In this document: positions 1 through 12,719 of the stretch, in pieces
How the letters are laid out: the number at the start of each line of letters is the position of its first letter
Numbering within the stretch: position 1 is the first letter of the stretch
The notes under the pieces: generated by a model
Databases searched by the model: none
The model's input: only the letters and a program-made list of their open reading frames with translations
Told to the model about the DNA's origin: nothing
Made by a program: the position numbers and the translations under genes
Origin: Angiostrongylus vasorum
Taxonomy: Eukaryota > Nematoda > Chromadorea > Rhabditida > Metastrongylidae
Reading direction: 5' to 3'
NCBI GenBank assembly: GCA_018806985.1
Contig: JADANN010000380.1
Coordinates: 374,501 to 438,500, forward strand
Length of the DNA stretch: 64,000 bases

Positions 1-75
1 CAACATCATTGTGGTTGTATTTTACATAATACCCTGCCATGAGAAATAATAAGCAGTAGTGAATAAATAGTTGTA
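1..75 (+). repeat. Family D, 3' end
   Basis: GTGGTTGTATTTTACATAAT then CCCTGCCATGAGAAATAATA match the 3' end of the D family. Confidence 0.5.
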
Positions 76-288
76 CATTCAGGAAGAATTAGAGCGTTCT
101 TGGTACTGTGGACATTGACGCTTGAATGATCGCTGCTCCCGCAGCTTCAAGCAAAGCAGCAATCGGCCCCACATAGTTGCGTGGTAAGATCAGGTTCTAT
201 GAACAGCTGCGCCAAATTTCTCTCGTCTGGGATTTTCTTTAATGGAAGCGTTCCTTGAAGAACACAGAATAACACAATAAAAAAGGAT

Positions 289-515
289 ATAGCCTGCGAC
301 GTTGATCAATCCCCGAGAAATGCACATGAATTCGACTTCATCAAGCATAGTTAGAGGTTACCAGTTATATCAGGCGTATACAATGACTCGCGTTGGCGTA
401 TAGACTCAGTGCTGCTATCCTTCGGAGAGCTGGTGGCCTTAGTAGCGGGAGACACGGGATCGGACCCATGTGTATTGCAGAGCACCTCAAACTACTGCGC
501 TACACTTGCTCGTTA
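289..515 (-). mobile_element. Family B tRNA-derived SINE, decayed
   Basis: The minus strand has an A-box-like TGTAGCGCAGTAG and a B-box-like GGGTCCGATCCC, a body with GGATAGCAGCACTG, and an end in GGGGATTGATCAACG. Confidence 0.55.
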
Positions 516-519
516 AGGA

Positions 520-964
520 AGAACACAATACTGATATCATTCCAGCAATGCTAAACCAGCACAACAATCGTCGACCTTACCCTCTTCATTCGATGCAGTC
601 GATGATGGGAAAACAGGGGCTCAGCGTCTATCCATTGTGACGGTAACTAGTTTTTGCTTTTCCTGTATTGACATTTATAAATTTCATGTGAATTTCAGCA
701 ATCGGCATAGCTCACTTTGTTACATAAGGTTTTGATAAATCTGAAATTTGTTAGGATTTGATCTCAGTGATCGATTGGATTCATTTTTTCAACTTTAATT
801 GTACAAATATTTGTAAATATCGATCAGTTTTTAGCTAAAAGTAGGTTTTCACAGCATTTCTTTCTAGTGAATAGATCGGCATCGATCGCTGTATTTATTG
901 GATTCCAAAATTTTCAACATCTATGTTATTTGGTTTCAATGTTTACGTTCGAGAATCCTTTCAG
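520..964. other. No recognisable feature
   Basis: AT-rich sequence before the first visible CLN3 exon. No CLN3 exon, long ORF or repeat recognised. Confidence 0.5.
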
Positions 965-2472
965 AGTCTGTTGCGATACATGGTACCGTTGTCTCTCACG
1001 TACTTCGCTGAGTATCTTATCAACCAAGGCTTAGTGAGTAGCAAAAAACCCTCTTTAGTTCAAATTTCGATAGGTTCTTTAGAGATGTGAAGCAAGAGAC
1101 AAGCTGAAATAGTACCTTAGTTTTTATGGCGCATTCACAATGATGTCGTCTCCAATAGTCGAGCGCCTTCTCATCGCCACACCGAATTTTCCGAGTTTTC
1201 AAAACTGTGCCACAAAACTTCTTGTGGTCGAAAAAATGCGATGAAATACATTTTTTTTTGTTTAAAATTATATTTGAGTGGAAAAAACAACGTCCATGAA
1301 TCGATCGGCATGCTTTGTGCAGGAGGTGTCGCCAAAATCGCCCGACATAGTTGAAATCCTGAAAATGTTTTCTAAGTTGAAGTAATCATTCAAAACTCTC
1401 ATACGCTCCACGAACGATTCCGTTTTAGCTCGAATTGACGGTGTTTGACTGCAAAGATGGGTTTGGTACCAGCCTTGCATCACAATATCGGTGGTATCAG
1501 GTGCAGTTTTTCTACATTACTGGTTTGTGGCCAGTGCTGTGCCAGCTGATATCGCATTGAGAATGCCAAGGTCTTAGTGTGCTGCTCTGAACGAATTAGT
1601 CATATATTCGTTCTCTTAGGTGCTTTATCAAGTGGGTGTGTTCGTGTCTCGTTCCTCAATCAAAATCGTTCAGTTGAATATGCTTACAATAGCTTTGATG
1701 CCTATTCTCCAGGTAGTTTTCTTCACTGTTACTTTAGATCGTTTATTTATTATTTATTTTATCACCATTTATGATGTGCTACTTGTTACTATCATTGCGT
1801 TCTATCTCATTTCAGCTTCTCAACACAGCTTTCTTCATGTTAAACGCTATCTATGCCTTCGTTCCTAATTTCGCAATCGTTTGCGTCATTGTATTTTACG
1901 AGGGTTTAATTGGTGGCGGATCCTATGTGAACACCTTCCATCATATCCATAAGAAGGTAACCATGACTACTTCTCCAAATTTTCTATAAGTTAGCTTAAA
2001 CGAAAACTATCTGTTCCATCGTATTGATTAGGGTGATATTAGGTTCGACGTATGGAAGTTGCATCTAAAACTGTTTCTTCCAACATGTTCGCATAAGTTT
2101 TGGCTTCATTTAGGTTGTTATTTAAGCATCTACAAGGCAGCATCTTGTGGAAATCCCACTTTAATCCATCTCCATTTGAACAGTAGAGTGTGTATTGCTT
2201 GTATTATTGTGGAAAATGAATGACTCCTCAACAATGTACTATCCATCCCAATTCATTATAGGAGTGATATCTCTTAGCAAAAAACTCTTGTTTATAAAGT
2301 CTTTAGGTAGAGAATTTCGTCATCAATTCCTCTCTTGCAGGTTGATCCTTCTATTAGAGAATTCGCTCTATCCACGGTCTCATTGGGAGATTCATTCGGC
2401 ATTCTACTAGCTGCCCTAGTGTCAATTCCCGTTCACAACGCCATCTGTGCCATGCAATGGTACCATGCATAA
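965..2472 (+). CDS. cln-3: CLN3/battenin homologue, 3' exons, open (partial gene)
   Basis: Five exons encode the C-terminal half of a CLN3 (battenin) family protein, a multi-pass membrane protein of lysosomes and endosomes mutated in juvenile Batten disease in humans. Exons: 965-1033, 1429-1500, 1620-1712, 1816-1956 and 2341-2472 (TAA at 2470). Family signatures in order are YFAEYLINQGL, FGTSLASQYRWYQ, YQVGVFVSRSS, FYEGLIGGGSYVNTFHHIH and REFALSTVSLGDSFG. All joins are in phase with GT-AG borders, and no internal stop or frameshift is seen. The N-terminal exons, including the SSGTG-containing one, are not in bases 1-964, which hold repeats, so they lie left of the window or are missing. A second, damaged copy with matching exon structure lies tail-to-tail at 5963-14012. 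The family call is secure; whether this copy is full-length cannot be judged here. Confidence 0.9.
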
Positions 2473-3084
2473 TCGTCTTCCAGCGACACGTCATTTAAAC
2501 TCGGATGGAGCAACTTCCTCGTGGCTGTCCATTCCGAGCCTGTACATAATCAACTGGAATTGGAGATCGCGGAACTGTGATATCTTCTACACTTCGATTT
2601 TTTAGTTCCTTTCACGAATATATGAAGAAAAGTTGAAGAAAAAAAGACTTTAAAAGTCGCATGATGTCAGAATATGAGTACAATTGATAGGCTCCGGATC
2701 ATTTCTTTTGCATGAGTTGTTTTCATACTCTCTTTACTTGTTTTTTTTCATTTACGAAAAGATCTATGGGGTTAAGAATGTCTACAGGTTAGTCTCAGCA
2801 GTCTGGAGTTAAGAATTTTCCACGAGTGATGGCTTCATTCTTCTAAATTATGAGCAAACAGTTAAGTTTTCTTTCAGCGTTTATCTCCTTGAGTGCATGT
2901 TTACTCTATGAAGCTCATACACTACTATTATCACTAGCACATAACTTAATAAAGTTGCTTATTCTTCAAACTTGAAGTGGCAGATCAACATGTTATAGAG
3001 GTTTTTCCGACTCCGTCTAAAATTTAAAGCAAAAAGAGTCGCAGCAATCCTGAAGAACTGCTTATAGCTGCAGTGACCGGTATC

Positions 3085-3500
3085 GCCTTTATCACCCGCC
3101 TTCCAGTTTATCGTCAAATGACTCGAGCAGGCGTCAGTAAATCCCCCATTTCTCCGTACCGCATGCAAAACTATCCAAGTGGGTCCTTCTTGCTCTAGGG
3201 GGCTTGTTCTGCTTTATTTTCCATGTAGGGCTTTCACAAAAAACTTACCATCTGCTCGGTGGTCTTCAAGTTGCGTGGTTGAGATCCCGATGAATCTTTT
3301 TTGCTAAGGCTGTTGTCCATCGGTTCTCGTTCACACGCATTATATATCCAGCCGACAATTTGGTATATAGAATGGCGTCTCTGACTTTTAAAGAATGAGG
3401 TAAGTTGGAGTTTCAGAGGCCTTCTCTTAGTTGCCGTGATACGATGTACTCCTAGCATCGGCCTTTCAATTGAGCGTTCTGTAGCGACCAGTAAGAGAGA
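3085..3500 (-). mobile_element. RTE-2: 3'-end fragment
   Basis: It aligns by eye with 58000-58420 (CTTGAGCAGGCG, then CGGTGGTCTTC, then AGAATGGCG...TTTGACTTTTG, then CTAGCATCG). It lies between the two CLN3 copies. Confidence 0.6.
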
Positions 3501-3509
3501 AAAACGACA

Positions 3510-4790
3510 CGAATTGAGAAATTGAGTGTCTAAAATCGGTAGGAGATCAACGGGTGGAAGCGAACTATGAAGCGTTGACTGGTTTTTCCCAGTAGTATCG
3601 TCGTAATACGCGATACTTATAGAGATGGGTAAGAATCACAGTAGTCAGGAACGTTAAACGGGATGGCAGTGGGTATTTTACTCTCTCCTGGATCTGCAAT
3701 CATCAGAGTTTGTTCTCCCTCACAGCTTCCCATTAGGGTTGCTTAAGCTAAAGAGTTAGACATTTCCGAGCGGAAGCCAAGCTACGAGTAAATCTATGCA
3801 GGCACAACCCAGAGAGCTGGCTATGAACACCTTCTCTTCAAAGGTAGTCAGAATAGAAAGAGCGATTTCAAAAAATATAAAGTTGCTCCTATTGAAGAGA
3901 CAGCGCAGTCCATTGTTTGGCTCTGAGAGTTGACAAGGACAAATGAAGACTTCACTGTTGCTCGCGCAGATTACTCGATGATTAACCGCATTATAGCAGT
4001 AGGTGCATCTGCATTTTCGTTTGCGTTTGCATTTACGGGCATATTGGTTACGAATATTCAGTTATCCTGTCATCCCATCATAGAATCCGCTTAAATCACT
4101 CGTCGTTATTCGTCGATTGACTCGTCAACGAAGCGTCTATTTGCTTTTATCATGTTAAATAGTATTCATGTGGGTTCTGCTAGCTCCGTTTACTCGAAAT
4201 GCGCCACATCTTTCGAATAGAATATTTGTGAGGAACTCCTATCATTGGTGCCGTCGCTCTGTAGGTCTGCATAACAATGTGGTCTATCTGGTATTCCACT
4301 AGTTAACAACGTGCACTTCTAGAAGGTAAGGTGCGAAAAAAATAATAATGGAAGAAATGAATGATCGCAAGTGATTGTTGGCTCATAGACGTGCTTACAG
4401 ATGATGCCTCAGGTTGGCCTTTCGACAACTGACGAGTTATTCAATCATGAGAGGACTTTAAGGAATGAGAAATTTACGAATTCATGCAAGAGACTTTCCT
4501 CTAATACCAAGGATGTGGCTGACTTTTACATAGTGCTGTTCTAGTTTGAAGTGCATTTGAAATTAGACGCTTTGAAAAATTGTAAAGAAAAAACTAAATT
4601 TTTAGAGTAGAAAACAGAAGCGCGGCTTCCACTAACAGCAGTGATACCGTGGGGGAAACCATCATGCCTAGTTGGAATGAAGCTCCACTCGTTGATTTAT
4701 TTTATGCTAAAAATACAAGCTCACTGTAGAAAAATAAAAAAGATGTTTCGTAGGTTCTAGAAATTAGAATTTCACGTTGTAGTACAAAAC
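3510..4790. other. Intergenic DNA between the CLN3 copies
   Basis: No exon, ORF above 60 codons, or repeat of the families described here was recognised in this stretch. Confidence 0.5.
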
Positions 4791-4796
4791 AGGGTG

Positions 4797-5048
4797 CGTG
4801 TGGCGCTGTAGTTGGAGGCGCCACTGCGACACACATGTGGAATCGATCCCCGCGCCCATGGCCCACCAAGCCTTTCATCCCTCTGGGGTCGGCAAAGTGG
4901 TACCAAACATGTCTGTCTGGGAGGATAGCAGCACTGGTTCAATACATCGGTAGGCCACATTCAATCACCTCCATACAATGTTAGTGAAGTCGAACGCATG
5001 CCATATCCCTCAGGGATTGATCAACGCCGAGAGCTTTATCCTTTTATC
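4797..5048 (+). mobile_element. Family B tRNA-derived SINE
   Basis: Head GTGTGGCGCTGTAG and GGAATCGATCCCCGCGCC, shared central domain CCAAGCCTTTCATCCCTCTG, then CGGTAGGCCAC, ending GGGATTGATCAACGCCGAGA and CTTTATCC. Confidence 0.7.
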
Positions 5049-5116
5049 CTTTTGGTATAAAAGAACGCGCATCTTGTAGATAAAGGGATTTAGATATTCC
5101 AATAATTTGAAGAGAT

Positions 5117-5605
5117 TTGAATAACCCAATAGTTTTTGTAGCAACTAAAAAGCCGATGATTATTTCCAAACTAAACAGATTGTGTGACACAACCACAATG
5201 GCGCTGAGATATTTGCAATGCAAAACTCCGGACCGCAGGTGTCTGCGGTGGGGAACGAACGCGATATTACCCTTTCCGGGTGTTAACACGTTCACTACCA
5301 CACCATGCGGGTCCTTCGTTCCGCCTGTCTCTCAGCTAGTTCTATCGATCAGTGCCATCAGCAATCACGCATTGGCGGAATTGATTTGGGGAGACCAAAT
5401 CGGCAATGAACCCAGTTAAGCTGAGGCTGTATTGAAATCACAACGTTAATTTTAGGTTCAGCTCCAAAAAAAGGGTAATAGAGCGTTCGTTCCTCACCGC
5501 AGACACCTGCGGTCCGGAGTTTTGCAAATATCTCAGCACCAGTGTGGTTGTGTCACACATAATACGCTGCCGTGAAGAATTGTAACAGGAAGTTAACAAA
5601 AAAAA
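5117..5605. repeat. Family D head-to-head inverted pair
   Basis: A minus copy (5117-5450) is followed by a plus copy (5465-5600). Both contain the tRNA-like segment and GACACCTGCGGTCCGGAGTT, read on opposite strands. The left copy also carries the leader with AACTGGGTTCATTGCCGATT. Confidence 0.75.
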
Positions 5606-6679
5606 ATTGTAAATGGATTGTAACAAATCCATATTAGGTGTTGTTTGTCAGTAAGTGAGCTTAACGTCGCAGATTGATGTAAATGGCCGTCTAGTGCGAT
5701 GAACATGGTACTGGATGCATCAAGCATAATGTGACAAGGGTCACTACACTCGTATTCACGACTTGCACCCAGTAAGTTTCGGAACAGCATTGGTACTATG
5801 TTACTACAATGTATGAAAACAATCATCATCTAGTCGTTGAACGTAATACGAAAAAAGGAATTTTATTGTGGTAAAATGGATATGATCACATGAAATGAAA
5901 ATATTGTACTAAAAACGGGAAAAAAGCAATGGTGAATCGGAGTGGTAGTGACGTCGAAATACTTAAGAGTACCATGGCACTTCATAAATGGCATTATGTA
6001 TAGGAATAGCAGAAATACCGGCTGCGAGGATACCAAGGGTATCACCGATTATGAAGGCCGAAAGAGCGAATTCACGAATGGAGGCGTCGACCTATAAAAC
6101 AGGGCATTCTCTTGAGGCTGCTGTGTATAGTCGCTAGTGATCGCTCTTTTAACCAGAACCTTATCTTTCACGTCGTTATATCCCAAAAAAGGGAGGCTAA
6201 ACTAAGCGCAATTTCGATTTCATGAGTATCTTTGAAATTATTAGTGAGAATTTCACATCAGAATCTCCCTTTGTTGAAGTTAAACCATCGTTTGACTACG
6301 ACCAAAGAACTCCAGTTGGAAGGAAATGGGTGGGTATAATTTCAACCATTCTATGTTAAAGCAGTCACGGTAACTGCGCACTGGTTATACAGCACCTTGT
6401 TTGGGTTACCATGTACTTTTCGGTATCTGTTCTAAATGACAACTTGAATCAACGGTAGGTGCAATTCAAACGAGTTAAAGTCGAGATGAAACTGGCCATG
6501 TGATTTCTAGAAATTCTCACCGACTGCGAGTAGGTACGACTTCCAAATTGGTTTACAATTGGAGTTTTATTGATACTAAGTGGTTATCATTGTAAACCAA
6601 CTTTCATTTAACCTCGGTGTAAGTGTGTACCGTGTTTCACTGATAAGCTACGTGATAAGAACCTTGTGCTCGCTGATAA

Positions 6680-6812
6680 CACGAGGTTGTTGCTAAAAAA
6701 TTTACCCGGCTAACGCCACGACTGTAGACCGTCGATTCGAATAATCGGGTCTGATGAAGACGAAGACGTTGAAACGTTAGTGGAGTAAATTTTTTATAGG
6801 AACCTCGTGCTA
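6680..6812. repeat. Short MITE-like palindrome (family E core)
   Basis: Inverted ends of about 30 bp: ACGAGGTTGTTGCTAAAAAA on the left against TTTTTTATAGGAACCTCGTG on the right, enclosing the E-type CGGCTAACG...CGTTAG motif. It lies in the last large intron of the CLN3 pseudogene. Confidence 0.6.
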
Positions 6813-7660
6813 GCTTGTGAATGACATGTGGTACTAAAGGTTTGCTTAGAAATGGATATTGAAGAAAAGGCTTATACTCATCTACAGTTGCGACATTCTA
6901 CAGATTTAGACGGCACATTCGTTAGAATGGACACAGACTAACTACCACATTGTTATTGAAAGCTCGAGAGGAAACCTTTGGAATTCTACAAGGGAGCATT
7001 TCGCGTTGTGTATACGCTCGTCTTCATGAAGCATGGTGCTCATTCCTCGCAGTTTCGATTTGAATCGTATTCTGCTGGCTGCACGAACTCTCTTTTTGTT
7101 CCTCCCAAGGTGTCCTACTATGGAATTCTCAAAGGTATGTGTAATCAGGGCAGTTCCTGTCTCCTCATCAGGTTTTTCGCATGAAAGCATCGAACTTCTT
7201 CCTAATTAGGTGCTCCACGCAGAAAACCCATTCCTATCTGTAGCCCGGGCAACGATTATGTAGGCCATTAGGAGAACGGGAAACTATGTGTAGATAGTGA
7301 TCTAGGTGGATCAAATTAAGAAACAATCGTACCTTTTTGTGTATGTGATGGAAAGTGTTTACATACGACGCGCCACCGGTGAGACCTTCATAGGGAAAGA
7401 TGGCGCAGACTATAACGAAGTGAGGCACGAATGCTTAAATCGCATTGAACATCAGGAAAAGCATATTGGGGAACTAAAATGATGGAGTATTAGGTAAATG
7501 GATCACTAATATGTAGATTTTCTAAGCCATTACTTGAGCTAAGGATAGATGATTCTTAGCCGTTGCCGTTGTCTGATACAAGGCAAACTGATAAAACTGA
7601 CGAGTGGAGAGTTGCTTCAAAAAAGTCATAGAAATAGATCAAAGCCTTAGTTTTCAATGC

Positions 7661-7896
7661 GAGTGAAATGACGAACACTAACAGCGACTGGCACCCAGTA
7701 GTAGGGGCAAATTTAGCACCTTGCCATTGAAAAATGAAGTTAGCCTAGCCGATTATGTCTTCTTATAAAAATTTAAAGCGAGTGAAATGGCGAGCAGTAA
7801 GAGGAATTCGCGCCAAGTAGGCGGGCTAATTTAGCACCTTACCACTGAGAAGTGGATTTACTCTAGCCGATTACGTCTTCTCATAAAAAATTTAAA
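7661..7896. repeat. Tandem duplication of about 118 bp
   Basis: Two adjacent diverged copies, 7661-7775 and 7776-7896, share GCGAGTGAAATG, TTTAGCACCTT, TAGCCGATTA and GTCTTCT.ATAAAAA. They lie in an intron of the CLN3 pseudogene. Confidence 0.7.
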
Positions 7897-9627
7897 GAAT
7901 CAGAACATTTACTCTGCATGAAAAAAACGTACATTGTTTTAGAAGCTTAACCTTAGCCATCCGAAATGAAAGACAGCACAGGGCACCTTTACGTGTCTTC
8001 ATTATGCGATGTGAAACCAACACTAACACACCAGAGCTATTCTATGAGAGGGATGAAAACTGATAGAATAATTACTTGAAGCAATGGCAACAACAATGCA
8101 ATGATGGTCATGTTAAACTGAACGAGCTTGATCGACGACCGTGAGACAAACACTCCTACCTGGTACACCACCTGTAAAAAAAATTTTCCACTGCGGATGG
8201 AAACGAACCAGCATTTCACTATGGAGAAACTGATAGATAGTGTACCTGAAACCATTTGTACTGACTTCTTGGGTTTGTGCCAAAGCCGTGTTTGCAGTCA
8301 TTCGTGATGAGCTCAAGCTAAAAGAGAAAACTTTTGCACAAGTGAAAGAGCTTTATCCTCTGGCTGATGTCCTATTGTGTAATACAGTAGAAAAGTTTCT
8401 TTGAACAACTTGGTTTGGTCTATTTGTCACAAGAAAAGGAGCTTAAAGTGTAAACAATGGTATGATTTAAACTCACCAGTCCTTGCCTGATCACATATTC
8501 AGTGATGAAAACTAAAGCCAAAGGTACCATGTATCGAAGTAAGCTCTTAAAAACGCAGTTTTTATGTCAACACAGTGCTACTCAAAACATCCATATACAA
8601 AATGCGTCACTGAAGTGTTTCAAATCTTAGTTTCGAAACGTAGAGGTACTGTCTTTTTTTCGACTTTCCCCAATTAGGAGATTTATTGTACGTGGTTGTT
8701 GTCGTGAAAGGGTTAAAGTGCTACAAAATATGTTACATTTGTATATCCCACATAGAACGAACCTGAATAACCTTCAATCTCTCTAGTGGACCATTTAGAG
8801 CAAGTGCTTTCATATTAGCGTCATTGTTAACCGATGGTAGCTGTTTCATCTCTAATCGACTGCAAACAAGGTCTGCATTTTCTGGCTTTTCTAACCATTC
8901 AACATAATTCTTCTGTTGTTCACAAATTTCATAGATTTGGCAAGTCTAAGTATTTTCGCTTGCTTTTTAGCTGATGCAAAAAACTGAATAGTAGAGGATC
9001 TGCGATTTGTGAATTTCTGTTCGGATTGCTCTCTACGTGCACAAGTACAGTACCTGCCAGAAAACCACTCTTTTGGCCGAATTGGGCTGACTTGTCGTAT
9101 TGCGTTAGCTCGGACAAGGACGATGTGATAGCTGAAAATTTATTAGTCAAAAATTCTTAAACTACTGACGCTCTAACAATACGGAGACTTTACTTCGTTT
9201 ATGGAAAATGTGACGGATTCCATAACTACATCTGCCACTTTTTGCTGAAGCATTGCGATTCGGACTAGGAATTCTTATCAGGTCGAAAAATGCTTATGAT
9301 AGAGAAGTGGAATCTCATTTTGTTAAGTGGCTAAAGGCGGATGCAGCGGTTGTATATACTTTGCAATATGGTCGTTGGGTCGGTCCCTTGTACCGGAAAA
9401 AAAATTTTTTTGATACTTCGGTAGGCCAGAAGAAGTTATTACGCCCTCACAAATATGCGTTCACTCACTTCTACAGTGCTCCGAAATGAAATGAATGATG
9501 AAATTCAATGGATGGCTTACTCCTCAGAGATTGCTCTTTGCCAAACGCTCTTCTTCTTTTTTTGCTAAGCGGTTGGAAGGAAAAGTCGTGATTTAAACAT
9601 GAATAAGAGTTTCGCATTATTAAAAAA

Positions 9628-9992
9628 AATAACTTGGACTTGAACGGCCCGTCTTCACTAGTTGTGCGGGCCCCAGCATAATCACCATTTTTCAGAAATT
9701 TGCTGGTTAAGCCACTGTGGTTCCATGGAATCCCGAGGTCAGCCTGGCCAAAGTCTGCCCCAGGTCGCCACCACCACAGGCAGTCGCAGCCCTTATGGAT
9801 CAGAGGGAGATTTGCCACCACGCGACTTTGATACCAGGACGGGTATTGGCTTACTATTAGCTACGCTTCCTAATGGAAACGCCGAACTCCTTCTCAGCTT
9901 GAGAGACCCTGCTTGAGGGACGATTCCCTCAGCTGTACATCGCAGTCCGACACCCAAGAACACCTCCCAGCCACGAAGAAGCGGTAAACCGT
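9628..9992 (-). mobile_element. Family A element (short RTE-1 derivative)
   Basis: Minus-strand copy of about 360 bp, from GTTTACCGCTTCTTCGTGG to GGGCCGTTCAAGTCCAAG. The 3' tail matches the end of RTE-1. It lies in an intron of the CLN3 pseudogene. Confidence 0.7.
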
Positions 9993-11189
9993 TGGGAGGT
10001 AAATAATAACTAGGAAGAATGAAGTCTCCCTAGTCCTCCATTACAAAGCGATTACTTAAAGCTTACGTTAACGCGAATAAAACTGGTATAATAAGCATAA
10101 CGAGCACAGCCTGAGTAGAGGCAAGTGCGAGTAGACGAGGATCTGTCATGCCGGCATAACAGAAGGAGCCCATCAAGCCAGACATGCCTGTTCCCGAGGA
10201 CCACGCAGCAATCGTGTGTCTGGAACAAGAATTGAACACCTTTAGGAACGGAAAATCGACTACAGAAATCTCAACGCAGTTACACAATGGAATATAAATG
10301 TGTACATATTGGAGAGGTAGGAAAATACTAGCGTGGTTTTCCTAGGAGTCTGAAGGAAAAATCTTGCCAATTCAGCAACATGCTCTAAAAACATGGTAGA
10401 ACCTTCGGTTAGCAATCACTTCATGTAAAACAAAGGCTTGATGTGGAATTTCATTGTCAAATTTCAGTGAAATTAAAGACGTTCTTCAAGAATAGGCGAT
10501 AAGTGACCTAGGCAGTCTCCATGTCTTCGTACTTCATACTTAACAAAGCTGTGGTCATCGTTTGTCGTACATGGATTTCCTCATAGGAGCTGATTATAAA
10601 GTTATGGCTGATAATTGAAGCAGTCTGATCACCAGTTGTAAAACAAAGAATGCTCACAGCTACGTAGATTTTTGGCTAAGGTACATCGGCCACAGTTCTC
10701 CTTTACTCGATAAAAAACACTGCCTTTCCAAGATACTTCAGGGGAACCAACTTTGGATAGTGTCCAGCCAAACCTAGGTAGATGACTTCCCTAGTCCACC
10801 TGAAATGGAAGCAACGCTAACGCCGACCAGCGCTGGTGTAGCGGATTCTGCGTATGCAGTCACTAGTATTGAGTAAACCAGTAGGTGACGAATCCTGAAA
10901 AATTTTTTTAATCTAAAACACAGTGTAATGCATATGCAGAGTGTTTATTCACTTAACATACCCATAAAGTACTCGATGAATGAAGAATGGGACATCATTT
11001 TAATAATTTCCGGCAAGGTAATACATGAGCACAACCCCGACCGAAGTTTGTGTACAGATTCGAGATGTGATTTCTTGCTGGAATCAGTGCTATTTATTTA
11101 TGTAAGCTCTTCATATTTTATTTAAAAACCATCACTATTAAAATGGAAAGTGACCTATACCGAGTGAAGTAGAACCTTCCGAATGTTTC

Positions 11190-12710
11190 TCGCCTCATTA
11201 TGGCTGGGAGATGTTTCTAGCTGTCGGACTGTGATGTATAGGGGAAGTTTGTTACCGCAACTGGGTCTCCCAAGCCGAGGAGTTCCACGTTTCTATCTGA
11301 AAGTCCAGCTAATAGTAAACCCATGCCAGGAATCGTTACTATCCTGTTATCTAAGCACAAGTTGGTAAATCTTCCTCCGATTCACAAGGATGACGCCTGC
11401 CTGGGGTGGTGACGACATGAGGAAGGTTTCGGCTAGGCTGATGCAGAGACTTCAGGAAGCCACATTGGCTTAGAACATCAGAGCTCCAGCCTCAGGACCC
11501 TACATTGGAGGAACTCCCTGTCTTCGAGGTCGGGTGGTGGCCCAACCGATGAAAGGCCATCAAATCTCGGATTGTACAGAAGGTCATTGGAAACAGACAA
11601 AACGAGCACGCCGACCACACTCCGTGGAGACGGTTTCTTGTTTTGCACTTATAACCACAAATGTTTTCATACTGTTCTTAACGTTCCGACGCCGACCTTT
11701 GCGTTCTTCCTGAGGCTTCATGAAGTTCCATGTGATCGCCCTACAAATGACGAATAGCAGGGAACCGATATGCGGCAATTGTCATTCGCGGGTGGAAATT
11801 TCCTTAACAAAATGTAGGAGGCATTGGTTTTGTTGCACACCCATTTGTTTCCCATCCAGTTGCCTCATACGAAATTCTATGACCGCACCCAGCTATTCTT
11901 CGCGTTTAATTTGAGCGTCAAAAAAGTCATTATCATCAACTGTTGCTCACCGACTTGTACAGATGATGAGAGCGAACTGGACGCGTTACCAGTTGGGGCA
12001 AGTAATCCGCAACGAGGAATCCTTCAATAAATTCGTTATTGGAGACTTCAACCGAAGATTAAGAAAGGCCAATAGAAATGAACACAGATAGGGGAAATTC
12101 GGACTAGGGGGAACAAAATGAGAATAGAAACCGTATTGCAGGACTCCTGTCCGCAGCACGTCCCTTCCCTGGAATTTTTTTCTCGAGAAGAGAGAAAATC
12201 GCTGATGGACATGGGAGCCTCTTAACGGAAGGACTCGTTTGGAGACCGATCATATTCCCACAAACAGAAAATGGTGGTTCTTTGACAATTCAGTGTGTAC
12301 CTATATTCTGTACGGGATCTGATCGCCGTCCTCTTCGTGCAATGAATCGGTTCAGCCTCAAGCTGGGAAGGAAATTGTGCCGAACTCGCTTCAATTCCTC
12401 AAACAAGAAGTTTAGACCGCATCTCTATCACCACTAAAGAGCTGTTCGAAAAGAGAGAAACACTGGAGCATAATTGTACTGTAACAGGCCTAACACGGTT
12501 GATAATAAATACCAGCGGTGAGATAGATCTTTGAAGGAGGATTTACATCGGCATAGGCAAAAACAGTTATGGGAAGCAGCTCAAAAACGACCTAGCCTGA
12601 AAATTGCCGTCAGCGTCTTTGGGACTATAATGTTCCACTATCGCCCTGATGAACGAAGGTAGAATCTGCACCACCGAGGCCCATGCTCTGCTTTTCTGTG
12701 CGCCAGTTTT
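11190..12710 (+). mobile_element. RTE-1: 5' region and endonuclease fragment
   Basis: It starts with the RTE-1/family A leader (CCTCATTATGGCTGGGAG), continues into the endonuclease region (KFHVIALQ near 11722, with the following residues altered) and a SDRRPLRAM remnant near 12318, and stops within the early reverse transcriptase region near 12710. Many frames are broken. It lies in an intron of the CLN3 pseudogene, on the opposite strand. Confidence 0.7.
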
Positions 12711-12719
12711 TTTTCACTC

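Noticed and set aside
1268..1483. 71-codon minus-strand ORF
   Set aside because: It overlaps a CLN3 exon (1429-1500) on the other strand and shows no family; the CLN3 reading explains the conservation.
8929..9150. 73-codon minus-strand ORF starting MTNKFSAITSS
   Set aside because: Another frame of the same stretch (TYHIVLVRANAIRQVSPI) continues the CLN3 protein from the 10067 exon, so that frame was chosen.
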